A DNA stretch of 64,000 bases from Hydractinia symbiolongicarpus (Eukaryota > Cnidaria > Hydrozoa > Anthoathecata > Hydractiniidae): positions 12,834,001-12,898,000 of the forward strand of contig NC_079878.1 of assembly GCF_029227915.1 (NCBI RefSeq), in the 5' to 3' direction. Of the stretch, positions 1 through 9,989 are shown piece after piece (the first letter of the stretch is position 1; every line of letters begins with the position of its first letter). Under the pieces are notes generated by a model. That model saw only the letters and a list, made by a program, of their open reading frames with translations, had not been told where the DNA came from and did no database searches. The translations under genes and the position numbers were made by a program.

Positions 1-254
1 CTGGGTATGCAAAAGAGAAAGCATTCGTCGCTTTGAGGTAACTATCTATTTTTACTTTTGTTGATAATCCCTAAAGGGGGTTCACTACAATAAACAAAAA
101 GTTTCTATTTGGGTCATCGAGACTATTTAATGACAATAATAGAGCCAGCTGTTATTCTTGTTGTAGATTTGCAGTAGAGTGAAGTGAACAAATTTTTTAT
201 GTTCACTTTTGTAGATCTGAAGCTTCTGGAAATTGTTTATACAGTTCAGCATCC

Positions 255-1748
255 TTGTGTTTGGGAAGTAACAATATGTTGGTGGACTTGCTACGACTTC
301 TGGTATCGTTGGAACTTTTTCTCTTCCCAAATTTTTATTCCAATCATCCTCTATTTTCTTCCATCTTTCAAGAGCAGAGAGGTTCTTTCAGTTCTCTGAA
401 AAATATTCTATTTTTCTGTGTTTCCCATGTTGCTTGTGACAGCAATAAAGAGGGGGAAGAGCTTATAAAAGAGGAAGCTGTCTTAAATTTAAATGACAAA
501 AACTGGTCAAGTTTCCTTTGCCTTTTAGCTTTGTCCTCAGTTACAGGGAGAATTATATTCTCATATTACCCTGATATTGGAGAGGAAAAGTTTAAGGTTT
601 GTATGAACCAAAAAATAATTCCCCGTAAGCATGTTTCAATGAAGGCTGATCTACACATAATGTTTTGTTATGAAGGCCTTATGTTATCTTCAAAATTTCA
701 GTCCAACCATTTCGTGCCTCTCGTTCATTCTTCTTTAAAACGAAAGACTGATCAATCACTTAAATTATGTTTTCCTAAAAAAGTATTTACTGACGGTAAT
801 ATGTGTGTAGGTGGTAAATTACAGACAAAACTTAATTTCTTAACAAAACCTATAGTTAAAACATATGAATCACCTGCTATAACTTCCAGTATTAGCACAA
901 TTTCCAAAAATTGTTCCACTGTTGATAGTACAGAACCTGAAATGGTTTATGTTTGTGAAAATGATGTTGGATCTTTTCGAAAAAAAGTTGCTAAATTAAA
1001 GGAAAGTGATATTCGTAAACTTATTACAAATTTATTCATTCCAGATAACACTTACAATTTCCCTGTCAGTAACAGGAAATTTCAGTATAAATGGCTTTCT
1101 GATTTTTCATGGCTGGCATATTCGCCTACTATGGATGGTGCATTTTGTCTTCCTTGTGTCCTATTTGGAGACAGATTTCCCAGTAAATCTTATAAGGTCA
1201 CCAAACTTTTTTCTGAACCTCAAAAACATTGGCCAGATGCAGTACCTTCTTTTAAACGTCATTGTTCGTCTAAGCAGGGTTTACATGTAAATACTTCTCT
1301 TCTCTTCAATTCTTTTATTGATAATATGTCTGGGGCAAGGCCATCAATTGACACATTGATTGACCAAAATTTACAGAAAAGTATTAACGATAACAGGCAA
1401 AAACTGATTCCAATCATTGATACAATTATTTTGTGTGGGCGAATTGGCATAGCTTTGCGTAGCCACAACGATGGTCCTGATTCACAACCAAAAATAGGGG
1501 AATACTCGCAAGGGGGGGCTGGAAATTTTCGTGAACTTTTAAACTTTAGGGTACGTGCAGGAGACAATGTATTAAAAGAACATTTACAATCTGCCAGTAA
1601 GAATGCTACATACATCTCGAAAACGTCTCAAAATGCTTTGATATCATGTTGTGGTTCAGTGATATCTGACACTATTGTCAACGAGGTTAAAAGAAATAAG
1701 ATTTTTTCCATAATTGCAGATGAGGCAGCTGATTGTATACATCCATGA
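255..1748 (+). pseudogene. hAT transposase fragment with an OTU-like N-terminal region, 3' truncated
   Basis: An uninterrupted frame of about 497 codons whose true start is unclear; the protein-like part begins near 420. Residues about 85-165 include SYYPDIGE, the block HIMFCYEG and NHFVPLV, which resemble the C-terminal half of OTU-like or vertnin-like cysteine protease modules fused to cnidarian transposon proteins. A TTF-type zinc finger follows (KWLSDFSWLAYS, then FCLPCVLF). After it comes the start of a DUF4371-like hAT catalytic domain, with IDTIILCGR, GGAGNFRELLNFR and IIADEA carrying the first catalytic Asp. The frame stops at 1748 just after that Asp, so the rest of the RNase H fold and the hAT dimerisation domain are missing. 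Repeats occupy the place where they should be. Confidence 0.65.
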
Positions 1749-1777
1749 TAGTAGTATAAATAATATTCAGTTAATAA

Positions 1778-1877
1778 GGTAACAAAACAGCTAGCTGCAA
1801 TGATAATACTTGTCTAAAGACGGTTATACTTTAAGTTAAGGTAACAAAACAGCTAGCTGCAATGATAATACTTGTCT
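1778..1877. repeat. Direct repeat of about 38 bp, two copies
   Basis: The segment beginning GGTAACAAAACAGCTAGCTG occurs at 1778-1815 and again at 1840-1877, with a period of 62 bp. It begins 29 bp after the stop of the broken transposase frame, so the truncation and the repeat may share one rearrangement. Confidence 0.85.
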
Positions 1878-1923
1878 TAAGTCAGCCTGGTGGGTGCGAG
1901 TATTCCCCTAATGCAATGATAAT

Positions 1924-2085
1924 AGTAAGTAGGTAAGGGAAGTAGGTAAGGAAAGTAGGTAAGCAAGGGAAGTAGGTATAGTAAGTAGGTAAGGGAAGTA
2001 GGTAAGGGAAGTAGGTATAGTAAGTAGGTAAGGGAAGTAGGTATAGTAAGTAGGTAAGGGAAGTAGGTAAGTAAGTTGGTATATA
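1924..2085. repeat. Minisatellite (GTAAGTAGGTAAGGGAA type)
   Basis: About 160 bp of short tandem units built from AAGTAGGTA and AAGGGAAGTAGGTA in alternating order. A minus-strand open frame across it is low complexity (repeated Tyr-Leu-Leu-Thr/Pro) and is not a gene. Confidence 0.9.
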
Positions 2086-2690
2086 AGGGAGTATGTTTTT
2101 TTATGCTTCATGTTGACCTGGTGTACTGAAATTTAGTTGAAAATTTTCAGTTTTGATTGTTGTTCATTCATTTATTCATTGGTTGGTTTTGACAATTGAT
2201 CAATTTGACTCATTTCATGACAGATTCATTTTGTTCATGGTTGGTTATATTACCTGATGTGCAAGCTGGAAGAAAGAAGAAAGAAGATTTTGAATGAAGA
2301 AAGAAGATTTTGACTGGATTATTAATTTAATCCTCTAATCTTTAAAAAATGTTATTTTTGGATTTCATTTATCTGGATGTGAATCTGGAAGAAAGAAGAA
2401 ATTTTGCTGGCTGGCTAATTTTAGCCTTAATTTTTCTGAAAACATTATTTGGCTTTTATTTATGAATTTTATGGTTGTTTTTTTTCCAATAACATATAAG
2501 AAATGGACATGTGAAGGTCCTGTCTGCTGCATTTTTGAGTGCTGAAATAGATAAATAAGCTAAAGCTTCTAGGGCTTCGCCCCAGACCCCACTTGGGGGG
2601 CTTACAGCGCCCCCCAAGACCCCTAGCTGTTTTATCACGCGCAATTTTTGCTACGCAAAAATTGCGCGTGGACTTCGCTTCGCAAATCCG

Positions 2691-2723
2691 CCTAAGGAGA
2701 AAAAAATCCTGTATCCGCCCCTG
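2691..2723 (-). repeat. Right terminal inverted repeat of hAT element A
   Basis: The minus strand from 2723 reads CAGGGGCGGATACAGGATTT. The next bases, 2724-2731 (TTAAACCC), would be one copy of an 8-bp target duplication; the partner copy should lie left of the window. Element B ends in the closely similar CAGGGGCGTAGCCAGAAAAA. Confidence 0.75.
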
Positions 2724-5275
2724 TTAAACCCAATCATTTTGTCCCTTTAGTTTCCATTAAATTGAGTAAAGCTACGTTAAAGCGTCCTGCTCAATATTTT
2801 CAAGCTAGGTTGCCATACTTTATGAAGACAGAGAGCAAAATAAAAAGAACTGAAAACGTATGTGTCTCATCACCAAATTTTTCCTCTTCATTAGGCCAAA
2901 CAACATTAGTTAATCAATGTGGTACTTCTGGCACTAATGAGGAGACTTCTTCCATTTCAAAAAAGCCAACCTTTAACTTTAAAAACTTTTTTGTCAAAGG
3001 AAATGCTAAGTTAAAACCTATTACACCTGAAAAAGTTTTTTCTGCAAAACCTTTATTAAATTCTTTCCCCCCCAGGTTATATTGATGGTATTGGAAAATA
3101 TGATGTAGGCACTTATTACAAGCAAGCTCCACACCTTAGTGATCATGATATAGTCACATATGTTGATAACGTAACAAAACCTGATCAAGGATTCACTTTT
3201 CCTAGGGACAAACTTAATAGGCGATTTCGATATGTTTGGTTTGCTCAATTTCCATGACTAGCATATTGTAATCACAAGGATGCTGCGTTTTGTCTGCCTT
3301 GCACATTATTGCATCAAAAAATAAATTTAAAATCTGCATTAGCTACTAATCTTATTTCAAAGAGGCAGAACTACTGGAATGACAGTGTTTCGGTCTATAA
3401 AAAACATGAAAAAAGTGCTCTTCATAAGGACACCTCTTCTATTTTGACTTCTTTAAGGACTAACCAGTCAGGTACAACCAAAAAAATTAATGAACTGGTA
3501 TCTACTATGTATTCCAAAAAGGTAAAAGCCAACAGAATTTTTTTAGCAGCTATTATTGATACAGTTATTCTTTGTGGCCGCCTATGCATTTCCCTGAGAG
3601 GACAGAGAGACAACTTAAAAGATTTTCCTGAAGTTGGTGGCTATGCTCCTTATTCTGTTGGCAATTTTCTTGACCTTTTAAATTATAGAGTAAGAGGGGG
3701 TGATATAGCTTTAGGTAATCATTTAAAAGCCTGTTCAAAAAATGCAACTTACTTATCACCACAAACACAGAATGAAATTATTTCATGTTGTGTTGATTAT
3801 ATAACAGACAAAATAATATCTGCAGTTAAACAAGCTAAATTTTTTTCAATAATTTGTGACGAAGCTTGCGACACATCTACCAAGGAACAAATGTCAGTAG
3901 TACTTCGTTTTGTAGACCAACACTGTAACTTGCGAGAGGGATTCATAAGGTTTGTTCATTGTAGTGAAGGGCTCTCAGGTTTGTCTCTTTCAAAGGTCAT
4001 TTTAAAAACCGTGAATGAACTTTCTCTTGACATACAGAATTGTCGAGGTCAATGTTATGATGGTGCTGGGAATGTAGCTGGTAAAATTAATGGTTGTCAG
4101 GCTCATATTTTAAAGCAAAACAGATTAGCTTTATACACACACTGTTCTTCTCATCGCCTAAATTTAGTTGTCTGTAATTCGTGCTCTGTACATTATGTCC
4201 GCAACATGATGGATCAAATCAAACAGATAACATATTTTTTTAAATTTTCTGAAAGTAGATTGAAACTTTTACGAAAGAATGTTGCTGACTTTACTAACAA
4301 TCCTAATTATGCCCATATTATTGATGTTTGTAACACTAGGTGGGTGGAACGTATTATTGGCACGAGTGTTTTTAATGATTTATTTGAAGGCATTTTAGCT
4401 ACTTTTGATGAGATGGCCCTTAACCCTAATAGGGTAATTAATGCTGATACTGTATCCAAAGCAGTTAGTCATAGAAATGCATTAAGACTAATGACATGTT
4501 TAAAACTGTAATGTTAATTAATTCTTTAAAAGATAGGTTTTCTTGCATTAGAGACAATATTGACACCTATCATGAAAAGTGGTTTTTACTTGCAGAGGAA
4601 TTAGCTCAAAAAGTAAACATAACAGTTACTGTTCCTCGAACTGCTAAAAGACAAGTACACAGGCCAAATTATACTTATTCTGATGTTTCAGATTACTTTA
4701 AAGAGGCCATAACTATCCCTCTTATTGACCATGTGATTTCTGAGCTAAACGATCGATTTGATCATTCTGTGACTGCATGTCATGGTCTAGTGATCATACC
4801 ATCCAAACTTTTACATCTCCTTGCATATGAAAAAGAACACTCTTCTAAATTGCCATGGAAAAATCAATTTGACACATTTGTAAATTTCTATTTTAACGAC
4901 TTTCCCAACCCTTTAACTATTTCAAATGAGCTAGAGGTGTGGGTAACCTTTTGGCAAAATATGGAAAAAGAAAATCCTGAATCCATTCCAAACTCCATTA
5001 AAGCTACTCTTAAAGCTTTCCCTCATGCAGATGGAGTCTTCAGCAACATAGAGGTGGCCCTTAGAATTTTAGCCACTATTCCCATGACTTCATGCGAGTG
5101 TGAAAGATCCTTTTCTGCAATGAGGAGACTAAAAAACTATTGCAGATCAACAATGACAGAAGAAAGGTTTAATGGTCTTGCTCTACTCCATGTTCATTTG
5201 GGTGTTCAAATAAATAAAGAAGATATAATTAATAGGTTTTCCGCCAAGGGACAACGCAGGTTAGATTTTGTCTAA
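2724..5275 (+). pseudogene. hAT transposase (TTF zinc finger, DUF4371, hAT dimerisation), broken
   Basis: The reading begins within NHFVPLV, the same block seen in element A, then continues to a TTF-like zinc finger (about 3190-3310), the DUF4371 core (about 3500-4400) and the hAT C-terminal dimerisation region near 5080-5250 (CECERSFSAMRRLK). Core motifs include VILCGR, IICDEACD for the first Asp, CRGQCYDGAGN for the second Asp, and TRWVER. Breaks seen are a frame change at the C run near 3069-3075, TGG changed to TGA at 3256-3258 (the paralogue in element A has Trp in FSWLAYS), and another frame change near 4500. It is otherwise nearly full length towards the C-terminus. The TTG near 2762 is not a real start. 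Confidence 0.8.
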
Positions 5276-6072
5276 TCATTTTCTTTTTTCAACTTTTTCG
5301 ATTAACTTCCATCTCAATCTTTATGTGTATATAAAAAATTTAAATAAATAAGCAACTTACCCCCACTTCTAGCCTAATATTAAGTAAATACCCCATTTCT
5401 AGCCTAATATTAAGTAAACACCCCTTTTTCCATTTTACTGTCATTTTGACCGGTAGATATACATGTATATTTATGTATCTGATTTGATTGATTCACTCAT
5501 TCATGGTTTGGGTATGAAACTCTGATCCTTGCCATGTTTTTATTCATTCATTCATGTTAGATTCAATTTGTCCATGGTTCCATTTCATTATTATATTTTT
5601 GAAATTTTTATTAATAGTTATGAAGAATGAAGATTTTGATTTGGTTATATTTTTAATAACCTCCAATCTGCAAAAAACATTATTTTGGTGCTGGATATGA
5701 AGAAAGAAGAATGAAGATTTTAGTTATTGCATTAATAACTTTCAATCTATAAAAAACATTATGATGGTATTATGCTTTCTTATTGCTGGTTTGATTACAA
5801 CCTTGCTAATAAATATTGTAATGTATTTTATGTTGTCATTTATTCCCCCGTTTTGATCAATTGTTCAGAATACTTAACATGTATCGTGTATCTCAGAGAG
5901 TCGGTTTTATGGCGTTTTAGTGCTTAAAGGGCGTAAAAAGGCGTTGGACTCGTTGGGGGGCTCACAACGCCCCCCCAAACCCCCAGTTGCTTAATATCGC
6001 ACCTTTGGTGCGATGTTGACCCTGCGGGTCAATGCTTCGACTAAGGTTAATTTTTTTCTGGCTACGCCCCTG
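5276..6072. other. 3' noncoding region of hAT element B
   Basis: AT-rich sequence with an imperfect tandem copy around CTAGCCTAATATTAAGTAAA (5370-5420), GAAGAATGAAGATTTT blocks (5620-5720) and a GC-rich hairpin region at 5940-6030 containing TTGGGGGGCTCACAACG. No coding signal was seen. Confidence 0.6.
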
Positions 6073-6779
6073 TCTTGTTAGTCAATTTTCGCATACATGC
6101 CTTTACGTTTGTGGTCTCTTTTTCGAAAGCTTCCTATTGGCTCATTGGAAATTTTCTGTAATGGAAAGGTGAATAAATTATGCACTAAAGGTTCCAATAT
6201 TTTTTTGTATAAATTACTTATAAGCGAATTATGACGACAGAAAGAAAAAAATATGCAGTTTTTTTGAATATTTACATATAATTACAAATAATTTCATAGA
6301 GACGTTATTAGAAAACAAAACTGGGAAGCTTTTTAAATTTAATTTATGCTGACTGTAATGGTGCAAAAACGAGAAGTCTGTGACAACGCATTCGGAAAAA
6401 GAAGCTATTTTAAAATTTCTGGCATCTATATATATATATTTACGGCATCTATATTATGTTGAGATTAATGATGTGTTGGTAAGGTTGCATTTGTCACTCT
6501 ATTAGATGCATATTCTAACAAGTTACCGTCAACTTCGAAATAAATCTTGTTATGTAAAACTTTTCTGAGGAAGAGGCACATATATGTCCCGCGGGCAAAC
6601 ACCCCCCCCCCCCCTGTCGGAACCTGACACATAGGGAGGTGTTATGGTTAACTTTTTTGCTGTGTCATGTGACCTAGTAACTCTTTTATCAAATTACAAT
6701 AACAACTGTATAAATATGGCAGACGGAGAGTGGGGGTGCAGGAGCCTTGTATTAATGTTGTGGAAAACCAGTCACAAAA
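6073..6779. other. Intergenic sequence with a poly-C tract
   Basis: AT-rich, with no convincing coding. It contains a TA-rich stretch near 6427-6440 and a homopolymer run of about 14 C at 6601-6614. The C run is a likely sequencing and replication slippage site. Confidence 0.5.
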
Positions 6780-7265
6780 ATGGCAGCTAAAAAACTAAAT
6801 AAAGTTGGAAAGATTGGTCAGTTTGTGGACGTCAAAAAAACAGATCTAACATCCCTGCTGAGAAAATTTCTGATTATTTTAAAGGAGAACAACTATTCTG
6901 ATGTTGCATAATTTTTGGATAATGAAATACTTACAGGTCAGACAACTGAAATACTTACAGGTCAGACAACTACCTTTAAAACAAGATGGCCTCAAGGACG
7001 ATTGAACATCAATAGAATCACAATAGATTTGCTGACGAACTGGAACCCTTTCCTAGTGCTGCGGACAGAGGCTGATGCAAAGAAGGTGATCAAAATGTTG
7101 GGTCCAATAGTCACACATCTCCCAGCAAACGACGCTGAAGGCCCCCCGACCGAGGTATGCAACACTTGTGGATATCCTGGAAGCAAAATATGCCAAAACT
7201 GGGACTCTCAGGGATCACAAAAGTCTACATATAAAACTCATGTAAAACAGGAATTCGTTACATGA
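6780..7265 (+). pseudogene. Unrecognised two-part open frame
   Basis: An ATG at 6780 opens a Lys-rich frame (MAAKKLNKVGKIGQF) that meets TAA after about 43 codons. The same frame then continues from 6909 to 7265. The second part contains a direct repeat of EILTGQTT and a CxxCG pair (CNTCGYPG) near its end. I recognise no family. Its position just upstream of a decayed Tc1/mariner-type transposase, and its internal stop, suggest a transposon remnant, but no homology supports joining the two. Confidence 0.35.
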
Positions 7266-7651
7266 ACTTTTTTAGATTTAAGAATACTAGAAATTCATCA
7301 ATAATCGGGCGTCGTTTCTGCTAAAGGCAGGCTAACGGCGCATATTTTAAAAAAAGACCGGCTGTGCTAAATTCATTGTTGACACAGAGAGTGACAGTTA
7401 ACTTATATTCTAGAGTATATTGTAATTAGCCCCTAGTGCATGTTTTGCTATTATGTCAAAAATTTGTAATAATACTTTACAGAACAGAAATTCTAATGAA
7501 GCCGAAAGATGAAATGTTGATTTAAAATGTTTTAATTCTTTTTGTTGACTCATTTTATTTTTTTAAAAAATGCTAGAAGAAAAAATAAAAATGTGATTTC
7601 TCACGATAAATCAACAATCTGAACAAAATAAGGAATTGTACTATCCTCCTG

Positions 7652-8456
7652 TTGTATGCATTGATCAAAGGAAAACAATCATGGTTACACAGTAAGAATA
7701 CAGACACACAAAGATGGACATGTCAAACTTACACCTGGATGGCAGGTACCTGCAAAGACATGTCACCACCACCGGCGTTTGCCAGGCGCGTTAAAAAAAA
7801 AACTACGACCCAAGCTTATGGCAATTGGTATAAGTTTTTACATTGACAGGAAATCATTCGTGCACAAGTCAAACCCAAATGACCAGGCGAGATCGACGGG
7901 ATTATTGATGTGGAGAAAGCGTGGCAAGGGTCTCCATTTTCAGTGCACATCAAAAGGAAAGAAGGCAGGCACCGGTGGGAAAATAGCAAACTTTTTTGTT
8001 GCCATTGCTCACAAGCATGGTGTGGTGATGTGCAAGTAACACAAGACTGTCTCACCAGTGCCTACTTTGCAGCCTTTGTTGGGGAGCATTTTGTAACAGC
8101 CTCTAAAATCTGGGGCAACAAAGAGAAAAAACTTTTCTTGTAAGACGACAAAGATCCTCACAAAAATTCAGCATCAGCAAAGCAAGCCCTGGAGGAGATA
8201 GAAGCGACCATGTTCTCCATACCACCACGAGCACCAGCATTAGCAGAATCGAAAACTTTTTTCACCTTATTGACAAGAAACTGTAAGGGAACGCGGTAAA
8301 AAAAATATAACAAAGGAAACTGTCAAGCAGTTTTCTCACTGTGTTAAGCAAACCATGAAAGAGTATCCTGCGGAAGAAGTCGAAAAGATAATCGAGTCCA
8401 TGGACAAGCGAATGTCAATGATTGTGAAGATGAAGAGACAAATGCTTAAGTATTAA
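7652..8456 (+). pseudogene. Tc1/mariner-IS630-type DDE transposase relic
   Basis: Pieces in two frames line up in order with an IS630/Tc1-like DDE endonuclease. GISFYIDRKSFVHKSNPNDQ (7810-7885) covers the first Asp region. MWRKRGKGLHF and GTGGKIANFFVAIAHKHGVV follow (to about 8035), then FAAFVGEHF. Next is LFL-stop-DDKDPHKNSASAK (8135-8180), where the usual LFLQDGDPSQNS has Gln replaced by TAA at 8141-8143. SIPPRAP follows, and a C-terminal helix (MKEYPAEEVEKIIESMDKR) ends at TAA 8454-8456. Several frameshifts make it non-functional. No inverted ends were found. Confidence 0.75.
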
Positions 8457-9580
8457 TTGTCTTGTTATATTTTTGTTTTTTTTCTTGACTGGTTGTTTTT
8501 TTTTAGTTATTTACTTCACACAGCCTGTAAGCACGGGAAATCTTTAAATGTCTTTATAGTTAGCATCGATTTTGTGTTGATTTGTCCCTCTAAATACTGC
8601 AAAAACTGTTATGAACATGATTTTAGGTATTATAAATGTTACAAAGAGGTTTGCTGAGAAAGAAAGGGGGTAAATCCAGCCATAATTATAGTTCAGTTGT
8701 TGAACTAGGTGTGCAGGCAAGACTTTTAGGGTGAATAGATGAAAATTGAAAAATATCATTATTCCATATTAATCGATAATGTTCGCCTTCAAACAGCAAA
8801 CAATACCTGCTTACTGTTTGCTTGGTCCATTAATGCATACCAACACCTGATAATAGAAGTTAATAACCACAAAATCAGCAAACTACAAAAGATCATGTAA
8901 ACAGGATATTACGAACAAATGAAGGAGTACGACCATGAAAAACCATCCAACAAAGATTCAGTATTACCAATACATGATCAAAAATATCAAGGGACCGAAC
9001 TATTAATGGACATACCAGCCCCAAATGAAAAATATTTTAAGAACAAAAATTCAACCTTACGATCTGGATATTGTTACCAAAAAAATTCAACTTAAAAAAC
9101 ATTGTATCAAATTTAATTCTAACTTTAAAATTGATAGCAAAAAAAGAATAAAAATCAAAATGTACAACAAACACTGGACAACAATAAAAAGAAACCAAAA
9201 AAGCCTGTGAATTTCCAAAAGAACAAGATGAAGAATAACCCATAAAAAGAAAGAGTAGGAAGAAATCCCAATAGAAGAACTCCCAGAACTAAGTAACCCT
9301 GTATTAAAGGAGTTCCTCTTCACGAAGCATAAAGATACTTAAAATGCTAGAAAAAGACAATACTATTACAAAAGAAAAAGAGTTTGACTTACCCTTCTCT
9401 TGACTCTGTTCTTACAATTAACACTTGAAATGGTGTGTTGTAATCAACACTTTGTAGGAAATGTCACAGTTTGTTTGAGAGTAACGTAAACAGCATCACT
9501 TGGAGTTCGAAACTTTGTGCTGATTTTTCTCAACACTGCTTTAGTATTATTCTTAAGATACAAAAATAATTTTGGTTAAA
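8457..9580. other. AT-rich intergenic sequence
   Basis: No supported gene. A weak Lys-rich stretch at 8900-9240 could be degraded coding sequence, but it has stops and resembles nothing I know. Open frames here are short and A/T driven. Confidence 0.4.
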
Positions 9581-9587
9581 AATACAA

Positions 9588-9987
9588 AACCAAGTGTCTC
9601 ACATTTTAGGAATCTTTTGCAGTATATGTGATGAACCAAGCATTTCTACAAATTACATTTTACAAACTTGCTTGCAGAAACTTGCTTTGTGGAAAAGCAA
9701 TGGTACACAAAACCAAGTGTCTCACATTTTAAGAATCTTTGGCCTTGATTTTTTCCTTGCATGATTTTGTTTAAATTTTATTTTTTTAACAAACTTTGCT
9801 TGAAACTACCTGATTTACTCATGCTAAAAGTCAATGAAGCAAAATGACAATCCAGCAAAGTCAAAAAGTTCCCAATATGCTTGTTTATGTTACCAGAATT
9901 ACAGTATATGTGATGAACCAAGCATTTCTACAAATTACATTTTACAAACTTTGCAGAAACTTGCTTTGTGGAAAAGCAATGGTACAC
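9588..9987. repeat. Local segmental duplication of about 88 bp
   Basis: CAGTATATGTGATGAACCAA and the following bases, ending GCAATGGTACAC, occur at 9620-9708 and again at 9902-9987; the first copy has a 4-bp insertion (TTGC). A second short block, AAAACCAAGTGTCTCACATT, occurs near 9587 and 9708. An open frame of 118 codons at 9844-10200 overlaps the second copy but has no recognisable domain. Confidence 0.8.
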
Positions 9988-9989
9988 CT

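Larger units (their letters stand above)
1..2723 (+). mobile_element. hAT element A, left end outside the window
   Basis: The element is defined on its right by the end at 2691-2723, which read on the minus strand begins CAGGGGCGGATACAGG, a typical hAT terminus. It holds the transposase-like frame 255-1748, a direct repeat, a minisatellite and an AT-rich 3' region (2140-2560). That region matches, with scatter, the 3' region of element B at 5460-5770; both carry repeated GAAGAAAGAAGA-like blocks and runs ending AAAAACATTATTT. Just inside the right end (2570-2690) is a GC-rich stretch of nested hairpins, with a similar one in element B at 5905-6040. The left terminus is not in the window. Confidence 0.7.
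2724..6072 (+). mobile_element. hAT element B, interrupted by element A
   Basis: This is the right part of a second hAT copy. Its coding sequence resumes directly at the end of element A (2724) and runs with defects to 5275. An AT-rich 3' region follows to 5900, then a GC-rich hairpin region, and the terminus at 6072 with CAGGGGCGTAGCCAG on the minus strand. The two bordering bases plus six (6073-6080, TCTTGTTA) are the candidate target duplication. Its 5' part must lie beyond the left edge, on the other side of element A. Confidence 0.65.

Noticed and set aside
1908-2111. Minus-strand open frame rich in Tyr, Leu, Thr and Pro
   Set aside because: It is only a translation of the minisatellite.
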